Source of the DNA: Apoda limacodes
Taxonomy: Eukaryota; Arthropoda; Insecta; Lepidoptera; Limacodidae
Direction: 5' to 3'
Length of the DNA: 64,000 nucleotides
Assembly: GCA_946406115.1 (NCBI GenBank)
Contig: OX291541.1
Span: 20,367,908 to 20,431,907, forward strand
Shown piece by piece: positions 34,905 to 46,834 of the stretch; the first letter of the stretch is position 1; the number at the start of each line of letters is the position of its first letter. Under the pieces are notes generated by a model. It did not search any database and was not told the DNA's origin. It worked only from the letters and a program-made list of their open reading frames with translations. The translations under genes were made by a program, and so were the position numbers.

Positions 34905-36225
34905 TGTTGAATGTTATTTGCGGATGACACTTCAATATTGTTTAAAGTGAACAGGAAACACGACAATTTGAACGACATAAATAGACATCTTACAAAAATT
35001 TCAAACTGGTTTACTTTAAATAATCTTGTACTTAATGCAAATAAAACAAAATGCATTAAGTTTTCACTGCCTAATGTAATCCAAATTAATAGAAATCTAG
35101 TATTAAATAATGAAAAATTGAAATGAAAAAAAATTGTCTTTTTAGGTATAACTAGTGACTCAAAATTGCAGTCGGGTCCACAAAATGCAGTTCTAGCAGG
35201 TAAACTTTGTTGTGGACCTTTTGCGGTGAGATCAATCAGGCAATTGACTGACATAACAACCACAGCAAGACTTGTTTACTTTGCTTATTCTTACAGTGTA
35301 ATGTCTTATGGAATTTGGTATGGGGTTCTGCTGCTGATATTGAAACCATATTTATAATATAAAAAAGTGGCTGAATGAAGTATTTATAATAAGTTATGTA
35401 GCCGAGATTCTCTCAGAGATGTTTTTAAAGAAAAACTCAACAGAGCGAAGCAGTACTTCACGTCGGGGCAAAGGTTGCTACTTTACAAGTCGCAAGTCCG
35501 GCCCCATATGGAGTACTGCTGCCATCTCTGGGCGGGTGCACCCGGATACCAGCTTGGCCCTTTTGACTCGGTTCAACGACGGGCTGTGAGAATGGTCGAC
35601 GATCCCAAACTCACTTGCGGTATCGAGCCCTTAAGTCTGAGGAGAGACTTTGCCTCCCTGTGTGTGTTCTACCGCTTGTACAATGGATTTTGTTCTGAGG
35701 AATTGTTCGAAATGATGCCCACGGCTACTTTCTACCATCGCACCGCTCGCCATCGACAGGGAATTCATTCTCACACTTTGGAACCAAAATGGTCGCGTAC
35801 AGTGCGGTTTCAGAGAAACTTCCTCCCGCGAGCCCTTGGGTTGTGGAATGAGCTCCCTGCCAAGGTTTTCTCTAAGGACTACAGTATGGGGTTCTTCAAA
35901 AAAGAAGTTATTAGATTTCTGAGGGGTCGGCAACGCGCGGGTGATGCCCCGAGTGTTGCAAGCGTCCATAGGCTACGGTGACCGCTTACCATCAGGCGGA
36001 CCGTAGGCACCTTAGTGGTGTAAAAAAAAAAAAAAAACCCAGTATCCGAGGAACAGTGATAAGCACAACTTCAATACTAGAAATAAACATAAACTTGCTA
36101 TGCGAAAGTTTAGGCTAACTAAAGCTAACAAATCATTTATGGGAAGCGGTGTAAGATTTTATAAGAGGTTTTCTGTAGAAATTCTCAACTTAGGTGACAA
36201 ACAGTTTCAATTTTATGTTTAACAA
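34905..36225 (+). mobile_element. LINE family A, interrupted by a LINE B insertion
   Basis: Left part 34905-35433: LFADDTSILF (RT catalytic YADD box), SNWFTLNNLVLNANKTKCIK, then RQLTDITTTARLVYF and, after frameshifts, LCSRDSLRDVFKE. Right part about 36040-36225: NSDKHNFNTRNKHKLA and KSFMGSGVRFYKR, the C-terminal end of the same type of ORF2. The 35433-36025 stretch between them is LINE B. It starts about 90 nt after the copy B stop codon. Confidence 0.8.
35433..36025 (+). mobile_element. LINE family B copy nested in LINE A
   Basis: The best-preserved C-terminal ORF here: LNRAKQYFTSGQRLLLYKSQ, HMEYCCHLWAGAPGYQLG, VDDPKLTCGIEPLSLRRDFA, NFLPRALGLWNELPAKVFS, ending KGR-like RGRQRAGDAP. The frame is open from 35475 to 35981. 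It then has the 3' UTR and a poly-A of about 17. It is inserted within LINE A after the FKE codons. Confidence 0.85.
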
Positions 36226-36960
36226 TCAATTTTATGTTATGCAAGAATAGTTATTTGTTATAAAGTGAGTAAAAGCGTTTTTTGGTAGAACTGCCGACTT
36301 TAAATCCTGAGATCCTAGAATTAAATATAGACTACTGAGCATAGCAAGGGATTTAAAGGCACGAAACTGAAAAAATGTGCTCACGCTTCCAACATACAAC
36401 TTTTCACCTCTTACAGCGTGAAAAATATTTTCACGTGACTTTTCTGGTAAAAAGTCTTCTGGTCTTAATTCTTCTGGTGTCAGAGAAATATCTTCGTAGC
36501 TTCTATCGCTCATTTTTCAAACAAAACAGATTATTAATTAAATAAACAATATAATGTTCAAAAAACTAGCTTGCCGCCATTTTACTTTGTTTTTTTTTTA
36601 AATTGAGGTTGCGTTCGGAATTGTACCTACTACAACCTCTGCCATTGCTATCAAAACAACGTATGATATTTTTTAAGTTAGCTGTATAAACTTTTAATAA
36701 TACTAATAATTTTTAAAAATTCACTTCAAAACGAAAAAATGCTATGAAGTTATATTCTTAATTAAAATGAACAAGGTTAAGTATTTGTCCCGAAATTTGT
36801 TTCTGACCAGTCATTGTATTGTTTTTTTTTTCATCATCGGGTTAATTCCAAAAGTCAATGTTCGAACAGTGAATTACTTTGCCTCACTAGTGAGCAAAGT
36901 TCCATTTTGCTGACTGAATTTGGACTATCCTTTTCGTGCTGGTGAGGTGAAAAGAATATT
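36225..36960 (-). repeat. Recurring SYE unit, copy 2 (with intact small ORF)
   Basis: This unit has partners at 1-245 and 59155-59965. On the minus strand it carries a 93-codon ORF at 36232-36513, followed upstream by AT-rich DNA, a GCCGCCATTTT block, a poly-T tract and the block shared with the window start. Homology to copy 3 covers the ORF start, its flank and the distal GGTGAGGTGAAAA block, but copy 3 is diverged. The class of repeat is unknown. Confidence 0.65.
36232..36513 (-). CDS. Small ORF of unknown function inside the SYE unit
   Basis: 93 codons starting MSDRSYEDISLTPEELRPED, later GEKLYVGSV and FRAFKSLAML. No known domain was recognised; there is no signal peptide or membrane segment. 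A homologous segment at about 59585-59475 (minus) keeps D-SYE-ISLTP and SRE in one frame, but its first codon is AGG, so that copy has lost the start. Conservation of the frame suggests a once-coding exon spread with the repeat. It may be one exon of a longer gene, or a chance ORF in a dispersed repeat. Confidence 0.35.
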   Translation of the reverse strand: MSDRSYEDISLTPEELRPEDFLPEKSRENIFHAVRGEKLYVGSVSTFFQFRAFKSLAMLSSLYLILGSQDLKSAVLPKNAFTHFITNNYSCIT

Positions 36961-37129
36961 ATAATTTACATGATTATTTGAATGACAAAATTGTATGGCC
37001 TAGTATCACATAAAATTAATGTTAGATTTTGTATTCAAACTGAAGTAATTTACGTCTGATAAGTTAAAGTGGTACCCTAAAGACTGAGCTAAAAGTATTA
37101 ATGTTGTGACTTTGTTATTAACTTTACAA

Positions 37130-37540
37130 TGGTCGGTGGCGAGCTACCAGGGGATGCACCATGTGCAATCCGCCTTTGATTGTCTGGTATTTGTGGGGTT
37201 TAGGATGTGTGGGGGTGTGGCGCACGAGTACGTACGTGTATGTGTGTATATCCATCTTTGGATAGATGTTGTGTACGTGATGGCTTGGTTCCTGCATGGC
37301 TGATTGTTAACAGGTGTACATTCAGGAGTTCCTTGTCACTGCATCATCCTAAGGCTATTTTCCTAAGTTATGGTAGTTTAAATGATGTGTATTTGTTGCT
37401 TGCCTGTTGTGTGGGGGCTGGGCCACTTTCGGGCGTGCGATATCTGTTTGAATGTGTGTGTGGTGTGTGTGTATATATGTTTATGTGCATTTTTCTGTGA
37501 TGCACCCGCTTGCAGGATTGCATCAGATAGGACCTATCTA
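37130..37540 (+). repeat. GGGGATGCACCATG repeat, copy 1
   Basis: CAGGGGATGCACCATG, GTTCCTGC, AACAGGTGTACA, TTCCTTGTCACT and TGTGTGGGGGCTGGGC blocks align in order with 41060-41445, both on the plus strand. GT-rich in the middle. Class unknown. Confidence 0.6.
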
Positions 37541-37589
37541 AGTTAATTAACGTATAGTTTTATTTTATATATCTTTTATATGTATTTCT

Positions 37590-37605
37590 ATATATATATA
37601 TATAT

Positions 37606-37640
<35 letters not shown>
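37590..37640. repeat. AT microsatellite
   Basis: Long alternating TA tract. Confidence 0.85.
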
Positions 37641-37642
<2 letters not shown>

Positions 37643-38324
37643 TATTAATATAATAAAATTATATATATTTATTTATATATTTGATTACTATATGTCTGTG
37701 TTTGTATATAAGAATATGTGCATGTATTTGTATTCTATTATATCTTTAATATGTATGTATATTATGAATACCTATTTATTTATTTACATGTTTATAAAAT
37801 GTAAATATATATGTATAAGTACGTCTGCTGTGTGGAGTTACTTTAAATCCCGTCACAGAATAATTGTGAGGACTTTTACATGGTGGTATTACATGGTGAA
37901 TATGCAATCTGAAAAACAAAAGCCAATTGAAATGTTATCTGAATTTTGTTTTTTTTTTAAATCAAAATATTAACATTGCAAAGCTTGTTTCTTAAGTGTT
38001 TCAACTCAAAACTTAATTCATCCCCTAAGGGAGATAAATGGGGTTTCAAAGTTTGTATGGGCATTCGTCATTTTTAAAGATTATGGTCTTTAAGTTGAAA
38101 CTTCACATTTTTCACTGAAAATTATACCTGAGGAAGGGTAAGCTGGGAATGAAAATTTGTATGGTAGCTTTCAGGTTTAATTTAGGATTACCATATTGGT
38201 ATGATCCGGAAAACTCCTTAATATCAACACAAATGACTAATCAATAAAACTCCTACTAGGTAAGAAACCAAAATAATGCAGGAACCAGTCATAATATTTT
38301 TTTCATTAAAAAAGTTCCAATATC

Positions 38325-38670
38325 CTACTAATATTATAAATGTGATAATTTGTTTGTCTGCATGAATGGATGTTTGTTACTCAATCACGCTTCAACCACT
38401 GGACGGATCGGGATGAAACTTGGCATACATATAAGTTAGGTCCTGGAATGCCATATAAGCTACTCTTTATCCCGAAAAATTCAAAAGTTCCCGCGAGCAT
38501 AACTATAACCGAGCTTAAACGAACTATAACTTTAGCTACAGTTTGATATAGCAAACTTCATTAGTGTAAAAGGAGTAAATCACAGTAGTAATACTGTGAT
38601 TAAATAAGGAGTCCCACGCTGATAACCGAATCTAGGGCGGGCGGAGCCGCTGGCAAAGTCTAGTAATTAA
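38325..38670 (-). repeat. GCGGGCGGAGCCGCTGG-type dispersed repeat
   Basis: TTACTCAATCACGCTTCAAC, CACTGGACGGATCGG, AACTTGGCATACATATA, TTCCCGCGAG and AGGGCGGGCGGAGCCGCTGG in order, the same as 43500-44000. Confidence 0.7.
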
Positions 38671-39999
38671 TATTTTCTAAGAATAATACAACTTTCTCAG
38701 TTGCCGTCACAAAGAAAAGAAAATAAAATTTTTGGGGTCGTCTTCAAAAACACATTATTATTCTTTCACACTTCTCAAATCATCCAGATTTTGACGCATG
38801 TTTCTTTAGGCACATAAAGTTAAACTCAATTTTCTACTTTATGACTGAGAAAATTAAAAACAAAATACCGTGTCACATATGATATATATTTTGCAAATCA
38901 TGGCTTTACACGGAACTCAACTTTTGTATATAAGAAGCTTTACCCTTGGATATTCCGTAAGTCGAATATCTAGCAGATGTGAGCAGATGTCATGGTGCCC
39001 TTCGGGGCAAATTTATTTGCGTAAATCTTCTAGAAAGATATTATACACACATTTTATAATAAAATTGGTCATTTTCAGTTTTATTTCAAGTGCAATAGGG
39101 ATGTATATCGTTTATCCTCTATCATAATGTATTCGTGAAACCGGAAAATCAGTTTCTTGTGGAAAAACGTCGTGAACTCCGTCGAATATACCGAAATAGG
39201 TTGTTTTATCTGTCATTTGAGGTTCATTTGCTTTGAATACATAAACTTATCTACCAATTACAGTACCTAGGTACCTACCTACTGATCTATCTTTTCATCT
39301 TGATTGCTAGCTTTATTAATTCCTCTACTGCATTTTAACCTAATTAGACTTTTTAATTGAAAATTATTGGTAGATGATAATATTCAACTTCAAAAGTGAA
39401 AAGCATAGTAAATATGGCAGGTCGCTACGAAATAGGACTATATTCAACTATTACTATATTTAAAAAAAAAATAATGTACTGTATGTGACAAACAAACATC
39501 ACTGCTTCCTTTTATGGGCAAACCCATAACCTAATCACGTCCTTCTTAGTTACCTACTTATTAGGTAAATACCATTTTTTATGTTTTAACTTTAAAAACT
39601 ACGTATTTTTATACAAACTTACGTTTCCTATGCAACCCCTTGATAACTTCAAACTTCTTACTCTAGCTTGACACTATTTATTCGTATAGATATCCTATAG
39701 ATATCCTGTGTGCAAGGCAAGTGCAAGTCCTCATGTAGAGAAGCAACATAAAGTGCTGTACATTAGTCTCTAGTGGAGCACTCCAAGGAAATATACGGCT
39801 ATACTTTGTTTCTCACTATAGTGTCAGGAGGTACTCGGATCTCGAGTGTTGCTATTTTTATTTCTTTAGTTTTACCTATCTTTTATCATAAAGGTACTTA
39901 GCTAATATTGAACTGACGATGTTTCAAATTAAGATCGTGCATATAATGGTATTAAAATACCTGGTATAGACGAAAGTGTCTAAAACAGGTATTTTAATA

Positions 40000-40037
<38 letters not shown>

Positions 40038-40950
40038 TATATTAGGAGATATAGCATAGTAATTCCAACAAAGTCGAGGTTTAATTTTTTAAGTTCTTTG
40101 ACATACTAAAAGTCTAGGAAAATGTAAGTGTGCAAAACGCATTTTTTTGACCACCATCATGAAAAAATAAAAAAACCGTAAAAATCGTGTATGGTATCAA
40201 ATTACGGGAAATTACACGCTGAAAAATGTTATGACGTTTATTTTATAAAATAAAAATGAACAACAAAATGGTGGCAGAAAAACTGTAAGCATTTGTGCAA
40301 TGTATAAATAATAGTTTTAGTCATCAAAATACGTTTTATAATACAAAAGCATATTTATTCCGTGAATATTTTTCATTATATTATAAAATATACATGCTTA
40401 CTGTGCGATTAATAAATCCTTTAATAATTTTAACAGTTTTACTTTTCTTTATAATTCTATATTTTACTTTTCTATTCTATTTCCTCCTGATATATCTCTA
40501 TATCTAATTATGTATGCTGCCTCTGTCTCTATTTAAAAAATAAAAAATCTCTACCAGAACAGTTAAAACATATTCTAGTACATTCCACACCATAACGTCG
40601 ACACGTACATCTGCCACTACCACATGGCTGATTTGTATCCATTTTGCAGGTACATCGGATCATGTTTAATGATAACTGTGGTGCAGTCAGTTTTTATGTT
40701 ATAGGCTGTAGATGGTCTCCTACTTTTTACCAACCCCACTCTTCAGAATAGGCAATATTGAAGATAAACAGCAGCATCTTGTGTAGGTGGCAATGTTGCA
40801 ATATTAAATTTACTTTTGGCTGTAATAATTTTTTTCAAGTATAGATTATAGCGCAAGGTTCAGAGTGTCTGTGTTTGGATTACCATCGTAAAATGATACC
40901 AATGATTTGGTTTCAATATCTATAGGTTCATTTCTCTGTGCATTTTCTGA
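38671..40950. other. Non-coding stretch
   Basis: AT-rich. Contains a 14-bp inverted repeat around CAGGTATTTTAATA (39950-39999) directly before a (TC)n tract, and no recognised gene. Confidence 0.45.
40003..40034. repeat. (TC)n microsatellite
   Basis: About 16 CT repeats. Confidence 0.9.
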
Positions 40951-41059
40951 TCCTAATAGATGCTGTATAAAATGCTAAATTCTTCACATTTACAAAAATG
41001 TACTTTTGTTATGTAATTTACTTTCACGAGAAAAGGAGCTTGTGGTATCGCATCACACA

Positions 41060-41445
41060 TAACGATCAGGGGATGCACCATGGATAGTCGTCCACCGTTG
41101 GGTGCTTGGTGTTGGGGTTGTTCTGGATGGGGGTGGGTGACACACATAGACGTGTACATGTGTGTGTTAACACTATTTGCATAGATTTTGTGTATTTGGT
41201 GGTCTGGTTCCTGCGTGAGTGATGGAAACAGGTGTACACTCGAAAGTTTCTTGTCACTTGTTCCCTGAGGCTTGTTTCCGAAGTGACAGTATGTTAGCCG
41301 GACTGTGTAGTGGGAGCTGGGCTTCTTCGTGATACACAACGTCTGTCAGTATGTGTATGCATATAGGTATGTGTGATGCGCCCTCTCGCTTTAGGAGATT
41401 CTGGCGTCGGGCGGCCGATGGCGGACTGCAGTGGGTTATTAATAC
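41060..41445 (+). repeat. GGGGATGCACCATG repeat, copy 2
   Basis: Aligns in order with 37130-37540. It is followed by GATGCGCCCTCTCG and a GC-rich GGCGGCCGATGGCGGACTGC block. Confidence 0.6.
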
Positions 41446-41464
41446 TATATTTATTATATTACTA

Positions 41465-41755
41465 ACTGCTGCCCGCGACGTCGTCTGCGTGAACGCTATA
41501 CTATAACACTTCTTGTGAACAAAACCATAGCGCGATCTAATTTGACGCCAACGCCATAGGGCCGTAGGGGATAGCGTGATAATATGTAGCCTATATGTTG
41601 ACCCGACTTCTTAATAATATTCGTGCCAAATTTGAAGTAAATCCATGTAGTACTTTTTGAGTTTATCCCGAACATACATACAGACAAACAGACAAACAGA
41701 TAAAAATTCTAAAAACTATATTTTTGGCTACGGTATCGATTGTAGATCACACCCC
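41465..41755 (+). repeat. CTGCCCGCGACGTCG-type dispersed repeat
   Basis: Starts GCTGCCCGCGACGTCGTCTG and ends ACATACATACAGACAAACAG, then AAAAACTATATTTTTGGC and GGTATCGATTGTAGATCACA, a form common in Lepidoptera. Confidence 0.6.
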
Positions 41756-42174
41756 AAGTATTCTTTTAAAAAATATTTAATGTACAGTTTTGACTTTCCT
41801 ACCATTTTATTATATGTATAGATTATACTGGTACCTATGTAAGTTTAAACATATATGTATATTTTTTTAGTAGTATCAATTTTTGATATACTGTTTGTGT
41901 TTTATGTATATTTATGTGTGTCTTTGTTTATTTATTTTTATATTTACTAGTTGTTGCCAACGGCACCGCTTGCGCTGGATTGACGTAGGATTACTACGAA
42001 CACTCCCGAATTGTAGTAAGAAAGTTGCAATAGCAAGATCTTCCTGTGGCTATAGTTCATGCACGTGGAATTTGGTCATTCCTGCATAAGCTTCTATTTT
42101 TTACGGAATACGTCCGTGACGTGATGTAGGGACAAACAAACAGACATACTATCGCATTTATAATATACTAGATT

Positions 42175-42390
42175 TGGCCCGCGGTTCCACCCTCCCTAAA
42201 TTCGATCAACGGTAATTTTAACGGCAACTCCTCAATTATGGAAAAAAAAACGGAAAATACTTGACGTTTTCAAGTAGCTTATGTCCTTTTTCGGTACTCA
42301 AACTATCTGCATGCCAAATTTCATCTTCATCAGTACAGCGGTTTGAGCGTGTATATGTAACAAACAGAGTTACTTTCGCATGTATTTACT
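42175..42390 (+). repeat. CGCGGTTCCACCC-type repeat, third copy
   Basis: GGCCCGCGGTTCCACCCTCC, GGCAACTCCTCAATTATGG, TTGACGTTTTCAAGTAGC and GCATGCCAAATTTCAT match the pair at 10915-11270. Confidence 0.65.
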
Positions 42391-43337
42391 AACTTATTTT
42401 TATTACCTACTAAATGTTTCGGTACATATTGTATACTCTTTAGCTGATTATCAAAGTATTGTATTATAACTTTAAATAGAACTTCTTGCTAGCTCTTTTT
42501 GGCAGAAAAAATAACATTGTTTACATTGTTTTGATGATTCAAAAGTGTTCTCAGAAACCTATTTGAGTAAAAAATGTTTAATTTGATTTGTTGAAACATG
42601 TGAAAAGAAAATTATTTTGCATCTCTTTTCGCCAGTCACTTGTTGCATCGATTTAATATCACGTTTTATATCAATGGACATAGATATATGTAGAGTGCGT
42701 ACAAATATTTCGTGTTTTATGATAAATCAAAAGTATAAAAATGTCGGTGTCAACAGCAACAACTGTTTATGCTTTTCTTTAATTTGTCACTATTTCTAAA
42801 TTACTGAGTTTCAGGATCAAATAAAGATGGACGGCAGCAAACATAAATTAATTATACATTTAGGAAGATATAGAAGTTTTACTTTAAAGATCAATAAAAA
42901 TAAAAAGTTTGTCTGACTGTCTGTCAAGACCCCTGTACTCAAGAACGTGTGGAGATATGAACCTGAAATGAATATCAAATGCTAAAGTCTATGGACACTT
43001 GAAGTTGTAAAATATCAAGCTTCTAAGTAAATGCAATAAAAAATATACCCAAAACAGTTATTTTTGTCGCATATTGTGACACAAATAAATCAAAACCTAT
43101 AGGGTACTTACCGTTGAACTAGAATCATGAAATTTGGCAAAGAGTAATGCGGCATGTAGCACACATATAGGAAAAAATCTGAATACCGTTATATTTTTTA
43201 TTATATTATAATATAACATTTCATTTGCGATTATAAACTTATTTGCAGTTAGTAAACTAACCGCGACCTATGTCGATGTATTGGGACAACAGTTGTCCAA
43301 AGGCAAAATTAAGTTTGTTCCTTGGTACAGTTTACCT
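42391..43337. other. Non-coding stretch, no feature recognised
   Basis: AT-rich; no gene or clear element. Confidence 0.45.
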
Positions 43338-43392
43338 TTTACGGAACCCTCGGTGCGCGAGTCCTACTCACGCTTGCCGTTTTTTTTATATT
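43338..43392 (-). repeat. GGCCAAGTGCG-family head fragment
   Basis: Antisense GTGCGCGAGTCCTACTCACG preceded by GGAACCCTC. Confidence 0.6.
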
Positions 43393-43499
43393 TTTAAAAA
43401 CTAGTTTTGCCTACTAAGATTTTTCTAGATTTTGAATATATCAAGAGGATACCAACAAAGAACTAAAAAATTCGAACCTCTTCTTTGCGATAATTAGTA

Positions 43500-44002
43500 T
43501 TATTACTCAATCACGCTTCAACCACTGGACGGATCGGAATAAAACTTGGCATGCATATAGGTTAGGTCCTGTAATAGCATAAAGGCTACTTTTTATTCCT
43601 AATAATTCAAAAATTCCTGCGGGAATAACTTGCTGCACCTATAGCATGCTATAGCAATTCATTCCCTTGCAGCCTAGTTGGTAGTGTGGCTGACTGCTGT
43701 GCAGAGGGTGTGGGTTCGATTCCCGCACTGGGCAAACATTTGTGTTTGTCTTGAGTCTGGGTGTATTTATGTATGTATTTACAAAAAAAAATATGTATGT
43801 ATTTGTATCCGTTGTCTGGTACCCATAACACAAGCTTTGCTTACTTCGGCCAGGCGGTGCTGTGTTTAATGTCCAAAAATATTTATTATTTATTTTATTT
43901 ATTATTGGAATTACTAATCAATTAATTAATTGGAGTTAATGAAGGAGTTCCACGCCGATAACCGAATTTAGGGCGGGCGGAGCCGCTGGCAAAGTCTAGT
44001 AT
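43500..44002 (-). repeat. GCGGGCGGAGCCGCTGG-type repeat split by a SINE
   Basis: 43500-43663 carries CAATCACGCTTCAACCACTG and CTTGGCATGCATATAGG; 43911-44002 carries TCCACGCCGATAACCG and GGGCGGGCGGAGCCGCTGG. Together they match the element at 38325-38670; the SINE at 43664-43910 separates them. Confidence 0.7.
43664..43910 (+). mobile_element. tRNA-derived SINE, full-length-looking
   Basis: A-box-like TAGTTGGTAGTGTGGC and B-box GGGTTCGATTCC, body TTTGTGTTTGTCTTGAGTCT, CCCATAACACAAGCTTTGCT and an ATTT-rich tail. About 247 bp. The tRNA-like head does not continue into an acceptor stem. Confidence 0.8.
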
Positions 44003-44914
44003 AATATAAATATTGTTTTTTTATGAAATTAGCCGTGTTTGCACCTTTATTTAGGGCGCTTCTTAGGGTGGTTGTGTCAACAGAAACATTGATTGACTAC
44101 TCATACGAGTGAGTCCAAAGCAAATAAAAATAATTGTAAGTATATTATTAATAAACGAACCCAATATTGTTTAATAATTTAAAAGATTTAATTATATTTT
44201 CAACGAAAATTTTGAAACGAAGTAACTCTAGCTTAGTTAGTAAATTAAGCTAAACTTGTTACATTTTATTAATAATATCTAAAAATATTTTGAGCAAGGG
44301 ACTTTGGGGGAGACGAGTTTTCAGATAGAGATATCATTTTAGAAGACAGCGAGTGCTCCATTACCTAATTTTAAAGCTGTCCTTATTTTCTTATAAACTA
44401 ATTCCAACAAGATTTCCTTTTCGGATGGTATGTAAGTAATTATGTAAGTATTTCCAAAAAACCGACCAAGTGCGTGTCGGACTTAGCACATTTAGGGTTC
44501 CGTACCAAATGTAGAATAGAATATAAGCCGTCCGAATGGTATAATTATTCTTAAGCTGTAGGTAAAAGTGAATCCCTTCTGTGCTACGCACTTGACCGCG
44601 AAATCTAGTTAAAACAAAAATCTGATTTTTTAATATAATGGTATTTATCACCAAATTTAAAGTTCATAGGTCAATGGGAAGTTACAACCAGTGCTGCCAG
44701 TAAAGACAACTTGTTCTATACCGCTGGTTCTTTGAAATTATACAAATATAAATCTATATGTGTTATATTATACAATGTTTAATATACAAAACCACAAAAC
44801 TGTCGAGAGTTATAATTAATCAAGTATTTTTTACCAAATATACACAGGTGTTATGTGTATGTTTCAATTCTAGTCAAGATTACTTTATTTGATTTTTTAT
44901 TCTTTGTAAGCGTA
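44003..44914. other. Non-coding stretch
   Basis: AT-rich, with one GGCCAAGTGCG-family head fragment at about 44457-44512 (CGACCAAGTGCGTGTCGGAC, GGGTTCCGTACC). No gene seen. Confidence 0.5.
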
Positions 44915-45475
44915 CTTTTTTTTTTTTTTTTTTTTATAACACTAAGGTGGCAAACAAGTTTACGGTCCGCCTGATGGTATGCGGTCACCGTAGCCTATGG
45001 ACGCTTGCAACACCAGGGTATCGCTTGCGTGTTGCCGACCCTTCGAGAATCTAATACCTACTTTCTTGAAGAACCCCATACTGTTTTCCTCAGAGAAAAC
45101 CTTGGAAGGGAGCTCATTCGACAACCCAAACGTTCGCTGAAGGAAGTTTCTCTGAAACCGCACTATACGCGACCATTTCGGTTCTAAAGTGTGAGAATGA
45201 ATTCCCTGCCGATGGCAAGCGGTGCGATGGTTAAGAGTTTATTTCGAACAATTTCTCAGTACACGTCCCATTGTACAAGCGATAGAACACACACAGGGAG
45301 GCAAAATCTCTTCTCATACATAAAAGGGTTCAATACGGCAAGTGAGTTTGGGATCGTCGACAATTCTCACAGCCCGTCGTTGAACCGAGTCAAATGGGCC
45401 AAGCTGACCCGACCAGAGATGGCAGCAGTATTCCATATGGGTCCGAACTTGCGACTTGTAATGTAGCAACCTTCA
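44915..45475 (-). mobile_element. LINE family B, 3' end with ORF2 C-terminus (frameshifted)
   Basis: Poly-T of about 21, then TAACACTAAGGTGGCAAAC, the 3' UTR, antisense RFQRNFLQRTFGLSNELPSK and further upstream codons to CATATGGGTCCGAAC. Indels and substitutions break the frame. Confidence 0.8.
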
Positions 45476-46543
45476 GCTCCGTTGAGTACACCAAAACCAC
45501 CTGCTATACAGAAAGTATACAAAAGACGACCACAATATACCGATTTTGTGTACAAACATACGATCTGGTAGCTCTGGTTAAAAAATTCTTCGGAACAAAA
45601 TGTGATAAAAAGAACTGATTTTGGTGGCTTCTCATTTGTTTGTTTTCCAATATTTTTGTAAACAAGAACTACTGTATTTATCTGCCCACTCTATGGGAAA
45701 GGTAAACAATTTTTCGAACCCCATTTTGTCTGTATGGCACCCCGCCAGTCAACAAGAAGCTTTTACTGTGAAAATTTGAAGAATGTTTCTCCAACTGTTT
45801 GGCTGTAAAACCTATGTGACAGACGATGGACAGGCGGTCACTTAAGTGACAGCAATAGGGCTCCGTTTGGACCCTTCCAATACAGACTCCTAAAAGCACA
45901 ATTTCAAAAGAAAAAAAATCATTTTCGACGTTTTATTAATATGGTTATCCAATATATCCAATATCAGGAACTTTTATTTGATACTAAACACATTTATACA
46001 TTTATAAATTACGTTTTTTCAAAATCTGCCATTTTGGATTTAGTGCGGCATCGTTACAATATGCGTATGCACTGATTTTACGATGCGTAACTTAGGAGTT
46101 ATGTAATGAAGGATATATTACATAGATTGCCAACATCATATACATAATCCTCCACAGTCAAGTAAAAACAAGGTACTTATACTTACTTCAGTGCAGTTAA
46201 CGATGTGCAATCTCGCTGCGACTGTAGAAAGTCGTCAACTGCTCATTATAGGTCCTTATTTTTCTTTTACCATATTTATAAAGTGAGTACCTACTGTATA
46301 GTGCAATTTTGTTAATCCGGATTTGTCGCATTAACCAGAATTCCCCGACTTGTGTTATTCATACTCTCAAGAGCCTACTCCTTTCTTTACTTCCCGCATA
46401 TTCAGTAATTACCCGCCAAATGGCAACACTAAACCTCGAAATAAAAATGGACTCACCGTAGTCTTATAGATCGTTACTACATGTGTCTGAATGAGAGTCT
46501 CGGCCTATAGAGGCAGTACCTACTACGTGACAGAAAACTTGAG
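45476..46543. other. Non-coding stretch
   Basis: 45690-45900 contains a diverged relative of the GGCCAAGTGCG element tail (CAATAGGGCTCCG, CAGACTCCTAAAA). The rest has no recognised feature. Confidence 0.4.
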
Positions 46544-46834
46544 TAAAAATCGGACAAATGCGTCTACCTGTTACCGTTATCAATATCGAGCAAAACCGAG
46601 CAAAAAAATCATGTTTGTTGGATGGGAGCCCCCTTAAATATTTATTTTATTCTGTTTTTTAGTATTTTTTTGTTATAGCGGTAACAGAAATACATCTTCT
46701 GTGAATATTTAAACTGTCTAACTATCACGGTTCATGAGATATGGTTCATGCCTGATGACAGACGAACGGACGGACAGCGGAGTCTTAGTAATAGGGTTCC
46801 GCTAATTTCCCTTTGTGTACGGAAAACCCTAAAA
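46544..46834 (+). repeat. GGCCAAGTGCG-family short element
   Basis: AAAAATCGGACAAATGCG head, GATGGGAGCCCCCTTAAATA, ATCACGGTTCATGAGATA, GACGAACGGACGGACAGCGG, tail ACGGAAAACCCTAAAAA. Confidence 0.7.

Noticed and set aside
37106..37500. ORFs of 65 and 97 codons
   Set aside because: They lie inside a GT-rich repeat with a second copy at 41 kb and have low-complexity composition.
43664..43740. tRNA gene (A and B boxes present)
   Set aside because: The tRNA-like head recurs at several loci attached to the same SINE body and lacks a closing acceptor stem; it is a SINE promoter.
45690..45899. 73-codon antisense ORF as a gene
   Set aside because: Overlaps a diverged relative of the GGCCAAGTGCG-family element; no domain recognised.
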